A stretch of DNA of 64,000 bases from assembly GCF_004022465.1 (NCBI RefSeq), contig NZ_SAVA01000012.1:29427-93426 (forward strand). Reading direction: 5' to 3'. Under the pieces are notes generated by a model, which did no database searches, was not told the DNA's origin, and saw nothing but the letters and a program-made list of their open reading frames with translations. Source of the stretch: Rhodobacter huangdaonensis (GTDB taxonomy: Bacteria; Pseudomonadota; Alphaproteobacteria; Rhodobacterales; Rhodobacteraceae). Below are positions 29,601 through 37,332 of the stretch, piece by piece; position 1 is the stretch's first letter, and every line of letters begins with the position of its first letter. The translations under genes were made by a program, and so were the position numbers.

Positions 29601-30105
29601 GGGTCTGCACGCCGGGCTCCATCCGGATCGTGTAGTTGATCCCGCGCGCGATCCGGGCATTCAGCGCGACGAGGAAGTCGACGGTGCGGGTCTTTGAATA
29701 GTCGATCGTGCCGAGCAGCTGGGCCAGCAGCGGCCCCTCGGGCTCGGGCGTGCGGTAGATCGACAGGTCGTCGCGCAGCTCCTCGGGATAGTCGAAGGGC
29801 CAGAACTCGGCGCTTTCCTCGACGAAGAAGTCGAAGGGGTTGTAGACCGTCATGTCGGCGACGAGATCGACCTCGATCTTCAGCTCGGTCACCGGCTCGG
29901 GGAAAACGAAGCGGGCCAGCCAGTTGCCGTAGGGGTCCTGCTGGTGATTCACGAAGTGCCCGCCGGGCGAGATCTTCAGCGAATGCGAGATCACGCGGGT
30001 GCGCGAATGCGGCGCGGGACGCAGGCGGATGATCTGCGGGCCCAAAGTGACGGGCCGGTCATACTTGTAATGCGTCAGGTGATAGATGGATGCGTAAATC
30101 GCCAT
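26665..30105 (-). CDS. large transglutaminase-like protein with C-terminal DUF2126
   Basis: 1146 residues from the ATG at 30105; 19 further in-frame upstream codons look non-coding. Residues 1-250 hold the transglutaminase N-terminal domain and core with a complete triad (Cys180 in RSGSCRDSSW, His229 in DLHAWCEV, Asp245 in GLDPTSG). The remaining roughly 850 residues are DUF2126, with GTGGGNHVVVGGATPNDSPF and WEDLLSLLSDLKNHGF as obvious conserved blocks. DUF2126 resembles glutamine-synthetase-like/amidoligase regions in published domain analyses, but its activity is not established. It is the first gene of the three-gene operon and is divergent from the AbrB-like membrane protein. Confidence 0.9.
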   Translation of the reverse strand: MAIYASIYHLTHYKYDRPVTLGPQIIRLRPAPHSRTRVISHSLKISPGGHFVNHQQDPYGNWLARFVFPEPVTELKIEVDLVADMTVYNPFDFFVEESAEFWPFDYPEELRDDLSIYRTPEPEGPLLAQLLGTIDYSKTRTVDFLVALNARIARGINYTIRMEPGVQTPDETLALRSGSCRDSSWLLVQALRHLGFAARFVSGYLIQLKPDVVALDGPAGTDHDFTDLHAWCEVFLPGAGWIGLDPTSGLLTGESHIPLAATPHFRNAAPIVGGFSAIGTPEVSFDFDMKIKRVAEHPRITKPFSDEAWERLNALGRKVDDTLREGDVRLTMGGEPTFVSVDDFESAEWNTDAVGPQKRGLADTLIRRLKRRFAPGGFLHYGQGKWYPGESLPRWTFSLYWRNDGLPVWTNSELIAREDAPRQMGASEAGKFMSTFATKLGLDGNYAQPAYEDPAEWILKEANLPPNVSPENSKLKNAEDRARYARVFNRGLTEPSGYVLPIQRWWQSADRPSHWRSELWKPRRGHIFLIPGDSPVGFRLPLGSLPYIPPAQYPYSYPADPTVPHAPLPDYQAVVAERRRKIQEEIDRLAQEEVERAALMPEVTPGHAQGFRPGAKEAERQTWVPQDAHLGDGIDPAIGAVRTAIAIEPRDGRLCLFMPPCDTLEDYLELIATAEATAAELNLPIHIEGYAPPHDPRLNVIRVAPDPGVIEVNIHPAHSWEDCVATTEAIYEEARLSRLGADKFMIDGRHTGTGGGNHVVVGGATPNDSPFLRRPDLLKSLILIWQRHPCLSYLFSGLFIGPTSQAPRLDEARHDTLYELEIALSQITPPWKGMTPPPWLVDRLLRNMLTDVTGNTHRAEICIDKLYSPDGPTGRLGLVEFRGFEMPPHPRMSLAQQLLLRALIARCWIAPVEGRPVRWGTVLHDRFMLPHYLWEDLLSLLSDLKNHGFEMDPAWFEAQAEFRFPFCGQIQAEGVHLEVRQALEPWHVLGETGAIGGTVRYTDSSVERLQVKLTTLHQDRYKVMCNRRPVPMARTQTSGVSVGGVRFKAWQPPEALHPTLPVNAPLVFDIYDTWTGHALAGCTYHVAHPGGRNYDTFPVNAYEAEARRLARFEPFGHTGGVYDPASETPHPEFPLTLDLRRPIGLV

Positions 30106-30335
30106 GGTCGCGCCTTCTTCGTTCGGTGCGGCCAGATTAGGGGATGGCCCTGACACCACCACCCCAAACGCATGACGGGCGGGCCCGAAAGCGACGGCAG
30201 CGGACGGGGCGCTTAAAAAATGGGCGGCCGCTGGCCGGCGCCGGGCCCGGCAATCTTCGCCCCGGACGGGGTTTTCCCTTTTGCACTCAAGGCGCTATAT
30301 CAGGGCGCGTGGCAGTATGCGCAGAAGAGGCTGGG

Positions 30336-31361
30336 ATGCGGGAGAAAGCGAAGGCGTTGGTCCTGGCGGTGTTGATCGGCGCGGCGGGGGCCGGGGGCTT
30401 CACTGCGCTCGGCGTGCCGGCGGGGGCACTGATCGGAGCGAGCCTTGCGGTGGCGCTGGCGGCGGCAGCGAACGTGCCGGTCGATGTGCCGGCGCGGCTG
30501 CGCGACGTCGCCTTTTGCGTGATCGGGATCTCGCTCGGCTCGGGCATCGACCCCGACATCGGGCACCGGGTGATCGCCTGGGGGCTGAGCCTCGGCTTTC
30601 TGGTGCTGTCGCTGATCGTCACGCTGGCCTGCGGCGCGCTCGTGCTGACGCGCGGCTTCGGCTACACCCGCGAGACCGCGGTTCTGGCCACGGCCCCGGG
30701 CACGATGTCGAACGTGATTGCGCTGGCGCTCGAGGGGCGGGGCGATGTCAACGCGATCATGGTGTTGCAGATCGTGCGGATGCTGGTGCTGGTGGCGCTG
30801 GTGCCGCCGCTGGCCACGCTGCTCGATACCGCGCCGGCGGCGCCCGTGCTGCGCGCGGCGATGCCGGTTGCCGCCTTCGCGCTGCTGCTGGCAGCGGCCT
30901 ATGGTCTTGGCTTTCTCGGGCAGCGGCGGGGCGTGCCGGCGGCCTGTCTGCTTGCCGGGCTGGTGCTGAGCGGCGGCGGCCATGCGGCGGGGCTGGTGCA
31001 GGGCGCGGCGCCGGCCTGGGCGCTGTTTGCAGGCTTCACCCTGACCGGCGCGACGCTCGGCACCCGGCTGACCTCGGTCGGGCTGGTGGCGATTGTGCGG
31101 ATGGCGAAGGCGGGGGCGGCGCTCGTTGCCACCACGCTCGCCGTCTCCTTCGTCTTCGCGGCGCTGACCTCGGCGGTCACCGGGCTGCCGCTCGCCGAGG
31201 TCTGGATCGCCTTCGCGCCGGGCGGGGTCGAGGCGATGGCGGCGATCGGCCTCTCGCTCGGCTTCGACCCGGCCTATGTCGCGCTCCATCACTTCGCCCG
31301 CATCCTGACGCTGATCGTGCTGGTGCCGCTCGCCACCCGGGGCGGGCGGAGCGGAGCCTGA
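30336..31361 (+). CDS. AbrB family (PF05145) inner-membrane protein
   Basis: 341 residues with about ten hydrophobic helices in two internally similar halves. The motifs GVPAGALIGASLAVALAAA, ATAPGTMSNVIALALEG in the first half and FAPGGVEAMAAIGLSLGFDP in the second are typical of the family misnamed AbrB or ammonia monooxygenase. It is probably a transporter; the substrate is unknown. ATG 30336 is chosen because the membrane-protein character begins there; the frame upstream is arginine- and proline-rich and looks non-coding. Confidence 0.88.
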   Translation: MREKAKALVLAVLIGAAGAGGFTALGVPAGALIGASLAVALAAAANVPVDVPARLRDVAFCVIGISLGSGIDPDIGHRVIAWGLSLGFLVLSLIVTLACGALVLTRGFGYTRETAVLATAPGTMSNVIALALEGRGDVNAIMVLQIVRMLVLVALVPPLATLLDTAPAAPVLRAAMPVAAFALLLAAAYGLGFLGQRRGVPAACLLAGLVLSGGGHAAGLVQGAAPAWALFAGFTLTGATLGTRLTSVGLVAIVRMAKAGAALVATTLAVSFVFAALTSAVTGLPLAEVWIAFAPGGVEAMAAIGLSLGFDPAYVALHHFARILTLIVLVPLATRGGRSGA

Positions 31362-31384
31362 TTCGGCGGCATGCCGAAACGAAA

Positions 31385-31410
31385 AAGCGCCGCAGGGGCG
31401 GCGCTTGTTT
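31385..31410. terminator. bidirectional terminator between convergent genes
   Basis: Nine-pair stem (AAGCGCCGC at 31385-31393 with GCGGCGCTT at 31398-31406) with AGGG loop. GTTT follows on the plus strand and a T-run follows on the minus strand (AAAAA at 31382-31386). It serves both the AbrB-like gene and the DUF882 gene. Confidence 0.8.
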
Positions 31411-31437
31411 CCGGGCAGCGATTGGAGGGGGGGCGTC

Positions 31438-31998
31438 TCAGCCGTTCCAGGTGCGGACCTGGCCGCAATCCATGTGCACGAAGTTCGAGCGCATGTAGCG
31501 GCCGACGCCGCCGGCGTGGCAGGCCGCTGCCGCGGCATAGATCTGCGGCACCGAGCGCGACTTCAGCCGCAGATCGGCGGCCATGCCCTTCATGTGCAGC
31601 GAGTTCTTTGCCACCCCGCGCGAGCGGGCGCGCAGCATCGCATTGGTCGCCGGCGAGCGATAGCCCGACAGCATCATATAGGGTTCGCCGGTGTCCATCA
31701 GCCGATGCGAGGCGGCGGCGATGTCGACCGTGCGCGGGTCGATCACGACCTTCTGGTCGGTCCGCCAGTCGCGCATGAAATGGTTGATTTCCTTGAGCGC
31801 CTCGGGGACGTATTCGCCCTCGATCCAGTAGATCGTGTCGATGCTCTCGCCGGTGCGGCCGGAATACATCTTGATGCGTCGGATATCACCGGCTCCGCGC
31901 AGAAAGCCGAAGGCGTTCGATGCGGTCGGCGCGGCCGTGACAGCGGTCGCTGCGAAGGCTGCAAGAAGCCCGCGGCGGGAAAGTGTCGTCATGCTCAT
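31438..31998 (-). CDS. DUF882/YcbK-like peptidoglycan peptidase, Tat-exported
   Basis: 186 residues. The N-terminus carries a twin-arginine signal (LSRRGLLAAFAA, cleavage near SNAFG). The rest is the M15-like DUF882 domain, with zinc-site segments SGYRSPATNAMLR, KNSLHMKGMAADLRL and NFVHMDCGQVR. Members cut cross-links or stem peptides in peptidoglycan. It is divergent from an L,D-transpeptidase across a 303-bp gap, a sensible functional pairing. Confidence 0.88.
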   Translation of the reverse strand: MSMTTLSRRGLLAAFAATAVTAAPTASNAFGFLRGAGDIRRIKMYSGRTGESIDTIYWIEGEYVPEALKEINHFMRDWRTDQKVVIDPRTVDIAAASHRLMDTGEPYMMLSGYRSPATNAMLRARSRGVAKNSLHMKGMAADLRLKSRSVPQIYAAAAACHAGGVGRYMRSNFVHMDCGQVRTWNG

Positions 31999-32301
31999 AT
32001 CCAGTTCGCCTGTCCTGTCGTTCGAGGGTGCCGTCATTCGACGTGCGGTTGAAACCTGCCTCCCCCTTACCATGGCATAGTTATGGCACAGCCTCTGTCG
32101 CGTTCCAATCGCGGAATCCGGATCGAAAAGCGCAAGGGGGAAAATCGGCAGTTTTCTGCTCAAAATTCTTGCCTGTTGCCCGACCGTCGCAGTGCTGTGC
32201 CTTCGACGCCGCAGCCGGGGCTGCTTTGTTGCGCAGATCTGGACAGTGCCGGGGTTTTGCAGGACTCTGGGAACATTGATGTTTCAGGGGGAACGGGACA
32301 G
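31999..32301. other. divergent intergenic region between DUF882 and L,D-transpeptidase genes
   Basis: 303 bp without a supported gene. It must hold the two divergent promoters. A short direct repeat (ATGGCA at 32072-32077 region, TAGTT, ATGGCA) and an A-rich patch near 32125-32165 are visible, but no convincing -35/-10 pair, operator or RNA hairpin was found. Confidence 0.5.
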
Positions 32302-33924
32302 ATGTGGGGTGCGATGCGCGGTGTCGGCGGCGCGGCGCTGCTGGCGGCCTTGATGGCGGGCACGGCGATCGGCGGGACGATGGCGCCAACCGTCGCCGAC
32401 GCGCCGATGATGGATGGCTTCGCGCAGGCGGTGGCCGAGGGCGTGGCAAGCGACGAGAGACTCGCCGCCTTCTATGCCGGGCGCAGCTATGCCCCGATCT
32501 GGACCACCGGCGCCGATGCCGACCGCCGCGCGGCGTTCTTTGCCGCGCTCGACACCGCCGGCGCCCATGGCCTGCCGGTCGAGCATTACGATGCCGCGGG
32601 ACTGCGCGCGCGCTTCGCCACGATCCGCTCCGAGCGCGAGCGTGGCCTGCTCGAAGCCGAGATGTCGCGGACCTGGGCCGCCTATGCGCATGACGTCTCG
32701 AACGGCGTGCTCGAACCGAAGAAGATCGACCCGGGCCTCGTGCGCGAGATCCCGCGCCGCGACACCGCCGAGCTGATCGCCGGCTTTGCCGCCGCCGAGG
32801 CGCCGGCACGCTACCTGCGCGACCTCGCCCCGAGCGCGCCGCAATACGCCCAGCTGATGCGCGCGCGGCTTGACCTTGCGGCGCAGATCGCGGCGGGCGG
32901 CTGGGGCGCGGCGGTGCCGGCGACGGTGCTGCGCCCGGGCGAGAGCGGCACCGCGGTGATCGCGCTGCGCGACCGGCTGCAGGCGATGGGGTATCTTGGC
33001 CGCTCGGCAAGCGCGCGCTACGACGTGGCGCTGCAAAAGGCGGTGCAGCAATATCAGATCGACCTTGGTCTCAAGTCCGACGGCGTCGCCGGCGAGGCGA
33101 CGCTGGCCGAGATCAACCGCAGCCCCGAGGAACGGATGGGCGCGATCCTTGTCGCGATGGAGCGGCTGCGCTGGATGAACGGGATCGACCTTGGCGCGCG
33201 CCACATCTGGGTGAACATCACCGATTTCTCCGCCCGCATCGTCGATCACGGCAAGACCACCTTCGAGACGGTGACCGTCGTCGGGCAGAACCAGGCCGAC
33301 CGCCGCACGCCCGAATTCTCCGATCAGATGGAGATGATGGTGATCAACCCGAGCTGGTCGGTGCCGCGCTCGATCACCGTCAAGGAATACCTGCCGATGA
33401 TGCAGCGCAACCCGAACGCGGCGGCGCACATCAACCTCGTCGACAGCCGCGGTCGCACCGTGCCGCGCTCGGCGGTGAATTTCGCCGCCTATACCGCAAA
33501 GACCTTCCCCTTCGCGATGCGACAGCCGCCATCCGACGGCAATGCGCTCGGCCTGGTGAAGTTCCTGTTCCCGAACCCCTGGAACATCTACCTGCACGAC
33601 ACGCCGTCGAAGTCGCTGTTCAGCAAGGACGTGCGCACCTTCAGCCATGGCTGCGTGCGGGTCGGCAAGCCGTTCGAGCTGGCCTATGCGCTGCTCGCGC
33701 CGCAGGCGCCCGACCCCGAGGCCTATTTCCAGAGGATCCTCGCCACCGGGCAGGAGACGACGGTGCGGCTGGACACGCCGGTGCCGGTGCATCTGGTCTA
33801 TTTCACCGCCTGGCCGACGGCGAGCGGGCGGATGGAATATCGCCGCGATGTCTACGGCCGCGATGCGGCGCTCTTTGCCGCGCTCGAGAAGGCAGGGGTG
33901 GAATTGCCCGTGCTCCCGAACTAG
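32302..33924 (+). CDS. L,D-transpeptidase (YcbB/LdtD-like)
   Basis: 540 residues from the ATG at 32302, with GGGGGAACGGGA upstream; an in-frame ATG at 32314 is an alternative. A signal peptide or anchor occupies residues about 1-35. A peptidoglycan-binding domain follows (LRPGESGTAVIALRDRLQAMGYL), then the YkuD catalytic domain with the motif HDTPSKSLF...SHGCVRV and catalytic Cys451. It makes 3-3 cross-links in peptidoglycan or attaches proteins to it in the periplasm. It is 50 bp upstream of lpxD. Confidence 0.92.
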   Translation: MWGAMRGVGGAALLAALMAGTAIGGTMAPTVADAPMMDGFAQAVAEGVASDERLAAFYAGRSYAPIWTTGADADRRAAFFAALDTAGAHGLPVEHYDAAGLRARFATIRSERERGLLEAEMSRTWAAYAHDVSNGVLEPKKIDPGLVREIPRRDTAELIAGFAAAEAPARYLRDLAPSAPQYAQLMRARLDLAAQIAAGGWGAAVPATVLRPGESGTAVIALRDRLQAMGYLGRSASARYDVALQKAVQQYQIDLGLKSDGVAGEATLAEINRSPEERMGAILVAMERLRWMNGIDLGARHIWVNITDFSARIVDHGKTTFETVTVVGQNQADRRTPEFSDQMEMMVINPSWSVPRSITVKEYLPMMQRNPNAAAHINLVDSRGRTVPRSAVNFAAYTAKTFPFAMRQPPSDGNALGLVKFLFPNPWNIYLHDTPSKSLFSKDVRTFSHGCVRVGKPFELAYALLAPQAPDPEAYFQRILATGQETTVRLDTPVPVHLVYFTAWPTASGRMEYRRDVYGRDAALFAALEKAGVELPVLPN

Positions 33925-33974
33925 ATCGGGGACGGGCGCTTGCGCCCGCAGGCGATGATTTCGAGGAGGCAAGC

Positions 33975-35075
33975 ATGGCACAGACGGTTGAAACCATTGC
34001 GCGGGCACTGAATGCGCGGGCGGAGGGCGATCTGAGCCTGCCGATCGACGGCGCCTCCGAGCCCGCCGCCGCCGGCCCGCGCCAGCTTGCCCTGGCGATG
34101 AGCCCGAAATACGCCGATGGTATCCGGGCGGGCGAGGCGCGCGTGGCGCTCTTGTTCGAGGGCGCCGACTGGCGCTCCTACGGGCTCGAGGCCGCGATCT
34201 TCGTCGCGCGGCCCCGGCTGGCCATGGCGGGGCTTTCGAAAGCCTTCGATCCGGGCCCCGAGATCGCGCCCGGCATCCATCCCTCGGCGGTGATCGACGC
34301 CAGTGCCGAGATCGGCGAGAACGCGGCGATCGGTCCCTTCGTGATGATCGGGCGCGGCGTGACGATCGGCGCGAACGCCCGGATCGGAGCCCAGGTGGTG
34401 ATCGCCGAGGGGGCCCGGATCGGCGCCGACGCGCTGATCCTCTATGGCGCCAAGATCGGCGCGCGGGTGGTGATCGGCGATCGCTTCATCTGTCAGCCCG
34501 GCGCGGTGATCGGTGCCGACGGCTTCTCTTTCGTCACACCGGAGAAATCGGGGGTCGAGGAGATCCGCGAGACGCTTGGCGAACGCGCCCATTTCAACGA
34601 CCAGCACTGGCACCGCATCCATTCGCTCGGCACCGTCGAGATCGGTGACGATGTCGAACTCGGCGCCAATGCTTGCATCGACCGCGGCACGGTGCGCGCG
34701 ACCTCGGTCGGGCGCGGCACCAAGATCGACAACCTCGTGCACATCGGCCACAATGTGCAGGTCGGCGAGGATTGCCTGCTGTGCGGTCAGGTCGGCATCG
34801 CCGGTTCGACCCGGATCGGCGACCGGGTGGTGCTGGCGGGGCAGGTGGGCGTCTCCGACAACATCTTCATCGGCGACGACGTGATCGCGGGCGGCGCCAC
34901 CAAGATCCTGTCGAACGCGCCGGCCGGGCGCGTGCTGCTCGGATATCCGGCGATCAACATGAAGACCCATGTCGAGGCATGGAAAAATATCCGCCGCTTG
35001 ACGAGATTGTTTGCACAGGTGGCCGAGCTTCGCGAAACTGTTGCAAAGCTGTCCGAGAAGAGGGGCGGAAATTAA
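33975..35075 (+). CDS. lpxD: UDP-3-O-acylglucosamine N-acyltransferase LpxD
   Basis: 366 residues starting after a GAGGAGG Shine-Dalgarno. An N-terminal uridine-binding-type domain (residues 1-95) is followed by hexapeptide repeats (IHPSAVIDASAEIGENAAIG onward) with the catalytic region VHIGHNVQVGEDCLL. It adds the second 3-hydroxyacyl chain during lipid A synthesis. Unusually it is not in the bamA-fabZ-lpxA run at 16-23 kb; instead it heads a three-gene unit with an acyl carrier protein and a ketoacyl synthase. Confidence 0.95.
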   Translation: MAQTVETIARALNARAEGDLSLPIDGASEPAAAGPRQLALAMSPKYADGIRAGEARVALLFEGADWRSYGLEAAIFVARPRLAMAGLSKAFDPGPEIAPGIHPSAVIDASAEIGENAAIGPFVMIGRGVTIGANARIGAQVVIAEGARIGADALILYGAKIGARVVIGDRFICQPGAVIGADGFSFVTPEKSGVEEIRETLGERAHFNDQHWHRIHSLGTVEIGDDVELGANACIDRGTVRATSVGRGTKIDNLVHIGHNVQVGEDCLLCGQVGIAGSTRIGDRVVLAGQVGVSDNIFIGDDVIAGGATKILSNAPAGRVLLGYPAINMKTHVEAWKNIRRLTRLFAQVAELRETVAKLSEKRGGN

Positions 35076-35081
35076 CGGCAG

Positions 35082-35363
35082 ATGAGGCCAGACGTGCAAG
35101 ACCAGATCATTTCCATCATCGCCCGCGAGGCGGTGCTCGAGCCTGCGGAGGTGCGCCCCGAGATGACGCTCGAGGAGCTGGGGCTCGACAGCCTCGGTCT
35201 CGTCGAGATGATCTTCGCCATCGAGGAGACCTTCGGCGTTTCCGTACCCTTCAACGCCAACGAGCCGGCGCAGACCGATTTCGACATTTCCTCGGTCGGC
35301 GCGATCGTGCGTGCGGTCGAGCGGCTGATCTCCGGGCCTTCGGCGGCGGCGGCGGTTGCCTGA
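35082..35363 (+). CDS. dedicated acyl carrier protein
   Basis: 93 residues (89 if the GTG at 35094, which has the better-placed GAGG, is used). The phosphopantetheine site is Ser37 in LGLDSLGLVEMIFAIEETFGV. It is not the housekeeping AcpP: spacing and flanking residues look closer to AcpXL-type carriers, and an insert (NANEPAQTDFDISS) follows helix II. It starts six bases after lpxD and is followed by a ketoacyl synthase, so it probably carries acyl chains destined for lipid A or another envelope lipid. That role is inferred from context. Confidence 0.87.
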   Translation: MRPDVQDQIISIIAREAVLEPAEVRPEMTLEELGLDSLGLVEMIFAIEETFGVSVPFNANEPAQTDFDISSVGAIVRAVERLISGPSAAAAVA

Positions 35364-35367
35364 GCCG

Positions 35368-36570
35368 ATGCGGCGCGTTGTCATCACCGGGGCCGGGACG
35401 GTCAATGCCCTGGCCCGGGACCTGCCGGGAACCCTTGCGGCCATGGCCGAGGGGCGCACGGGGATCGGTCCGCTCGACTTGCCCGATGTCGACAGGCTGT
35501 CGATCCGGATCGGGGCGCAGGTGACGGGCTGGGAGCCCGAGGCGCTTTTCGACCGCACGAAGCTTTCCCTCTATGACCGTTTCACCCAGTTCGCCCTTGT
35601 TGCGGCGGGCGAGGCGATGGCTCGGGCCGGGCTTGCGGCGGTGCCGGGCGATCCGGTCCGCTGGGGCTGCGTGATGGGCACCGCGGGCGGCGGCAACGGC
35701 ACGGTGAACGACGCCTTCCGCGCCGTCTTTGCCGAGGGCAAGAACCGCGTCCATCCTTTCACCGTGCCGCGGCTGATGAACAACGCCGCCGCCTCGCATA
35801 TCACCATGGCCTGGGGGCTGATGGGGCCGGCCTTCTCGGTCGCCACCGCCTGCGCGAGTTCGAACCACGCGATCGGCCTCGCGTTCCAGATGATCCGTAC
35901 CGGCATGGTCGACGGGATGCTGGCGGGCGGCTCGGAAGCGATGCTGAATTTCGGCGGGCTGAAGGCCTGGGAAGGGCTGCGGGTGATGTCGCCCGAGGGC
36001 TGCCACCCGTTCAGCCTCGGCCGCACCGGCATGGTGCAGGGCGAGGGCGCGGCCGTCTTCGTGCTTGAGGAGTACGAGGCGGCGCGGGCGCGTGGCGCCG
36101 AGATCCTGGCCGAGATCCGCGGATTCGCGATGACCTCGGATGCGGGCGACATCGTCATGCCCTCGGTCGATGGCGCGGCGCGGGCGATGCGCGGCGCGCT
36201 TGCCGATGCCGGCATCGCGCCCGGCGAGGTCGGCTATATCAACGCCCATGGCACCGGCACCGCGGCGAACGACCGCACCGAGGCCGCGGCGATCCGCGCG
36301 GTCTTTGGCGATGCACCGCCGCCCGTCTCCTCGACCAAGGCGATGCACGGGCACTGTATCGGTGCGACCGGGGCGATCGAGCTGCTCGGCTGTCTGCTCG
36401 CGCTGCGCGACGGGGTGCTGGCGCCGACGCTCGGCTTTCAGGCGCCCGATCCCGACTGCCCGCTCGACGTGGTGCCGAATGCGGCGCGCAAGGCCGATGT
36501 CCCGGTTGCGATGTCGAACGCCTTCGCCTTCGGCGGGCTGAACGCGGTGCTGGTGCTGAGCCGGGGGTGA
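35368..36570 (+). CDS. beta-ketoacyl-ACP synthase, FabF-like
   Basis: 400 residues. The thiolase-fold triad is complete: Cys162 in VATACASSNHAIG, His294 in INAHGTGTAANDRTE and His329 in KAMHGHCIGATGA with Lys324. The ATG at 35368 lies four bases after the ACP stop; a TTG at 35356 inside the ACP gene is a less likely start. It extends acyl chains on ACP. The pairing with a private ACP and lpxD suggests a specialised envelope acyl chain. It ends at a strong terminator. Confidence 0.92.
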   Translation: MRRVVITGAGTVNALARDLPGTLAAMAEGRTGIGPLDLPDVDRLSIRIGAQVTGWEPEALFDRTKLSLYDRFTQFALVAAGEAMARAGLAAVPGDPVRWGCVMGTAGGGNGTVNDAFRAVFAEGKNRVHPFTVPRLMNNAAASHITMAWGLMGPAFSVATACASSNHAIGLAFQMIRTGMVDGMLAGGSEAMLNFGGLKAWEGLRVMSPEGCHPFSLGRTGMVQGEGAAVFVLEEYEAARARGAEILAEIRGFAMTSDAGDIVMPSVDGAARAMRGALADAGIAPGEVGYINAHGTGTAANDRTEAAAIRAVFGDAPPPVSSTKAMHGHCIGATGAIELLGCLLALRDGVLAPTLGFQAPDPDCPLDVVPNAARKADVPVAMSNAFAFGGLNAVLVLSRG

Positions 36571-36576
36571 AACGGA

Positions 36577-36602
36577 AAACGCCTCCCCGAGGGGAGGCGT
36601 TT
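36577..36602. terminator. bidirectional terminator after the lpxD-ACP-KAS unit
   Basis: Twelve-pair perfect stem (AAACGCCTCCCC at 36577-36588 with GGGGAGGCGTTT at 36591-36602) with a two-base loop. A-rich and T-rich edges suit termination in both directions, between convergent genes. Confidence 0.85.
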
Positions 36603-36633
36603 CAAACCCTTGCGGGCCATCTGCAGACGCAGC

Positions 36634-37332
36634 TTACTGCTTCTTGGGCTCGACCACGGTGGCAGTGCTGGTCTTCGTCACCGCCTCATAGGCAGCGGTG
36701 AAGCCCTTGAGCGAGATCGCCACGGTAACCGGGTGATCGGGGGCCGCGACCGGGACCACCGTCATCGACACCTTGTTGCCCTTCTTGAAGGTGGCAAGTT
36801 CCTCGGCGGTCAGGCCGACGCGGGCGAAGCAGCCCACCGGCGCGCAGAAGGTGAAGGGATAGGAGCGCGGCTCGTTGGTGTCGATCTTCAGCACCACGCC
36901 CTGTGTCAGCAGCGTCTCGAGCGGGGTCATGATCGTCGCACCGGCCACGGCCTTGGCGCTGCCGGTCAGCGCCACCAGCGAGATATCGGCGACGTTGTTG
37001 CCCTTCTCGTCCTTCAGCAGCTGGTACATCTGGCACGGATCGTTGCCGTCCTCGGTGTGGACGCATTGCAGCGACCAGTCATCGAAGGTCTTGGCGATAT
37101 AGGTCGAGCCGGGGCCATCGGGCTTCTTGTCGGCGGCCGGGGCCTGGGCCTGGGCCGGGGCAGGGGTCTGCGCCGTGGCATCGCCGGCGGCGGGGGCGGT
37201 CGCGGCCGGAGCCTCGGCCGCCGGGGGGGTCGTCGCGGCGCCGTCGGTCGCGGTGGCGTCCTGCGCGAAGGCTGCCGGGGCGGCAAGGCCCAGGACCAAT
37301 GCGATCGCGAGGTGTTTCGTCAGCTCAGTCAT
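36634..37332 (-). CDS. invasion-associated locus B (IalB) family periplasmic protein
   Basis: 232 residues. A signal peptide ends at AAPAAFAQD (about residue 24), a 50-residue Ala/Pro/Thr-rich linker follows, then the IalB domain (FDDWSLQCVHTEDGNDPCQMYQLL, PFTFCAPVGCFARVGLT). Four cysteines (LQC, DPC, FTFC, VGC) probably form two disulfides. IalB-like proteins are common in free-living Rhodobacterales, so the name does not imply virulence. The function is unknown. Confidence 0.88.
   Translation of the reverse strand: MTELTKHLAIALVLGLAAPAAFAQDATATDGAATTPPAAEAPAATAPAAGDATAQTPAPAQAQAPAADKKPDGPGSTYIAKTFDDWSLQCVHTEDGNDPCQMYQLLKDEKGNNVADISLVALTGSAKAVAGATIMTPLETLLTQGVVLKIDTNEPRSYPFTFCAPVGCFARVGLTAEELATFKKGNKVSMTVVPVAAPDHPVTVAISLKGFTAAYEAVTKTSTATVVEPKKQ

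Noticed and set aside
26221..29697. An 1158-codon plus-strand frame antisense to the DUF2126 transglutaminase gene
   Set aside because: Composition of a shadow frame, no recognisable domain, and the minus-strand catalytic triad is complete.
32083..32301. N-terminal extension of the L,D-transpeptidase to 32083
   Set aside because: The extra 73 residues lack protein character and would bury the signal peptide; the ATG at 32302 has a ribosome-binding site.
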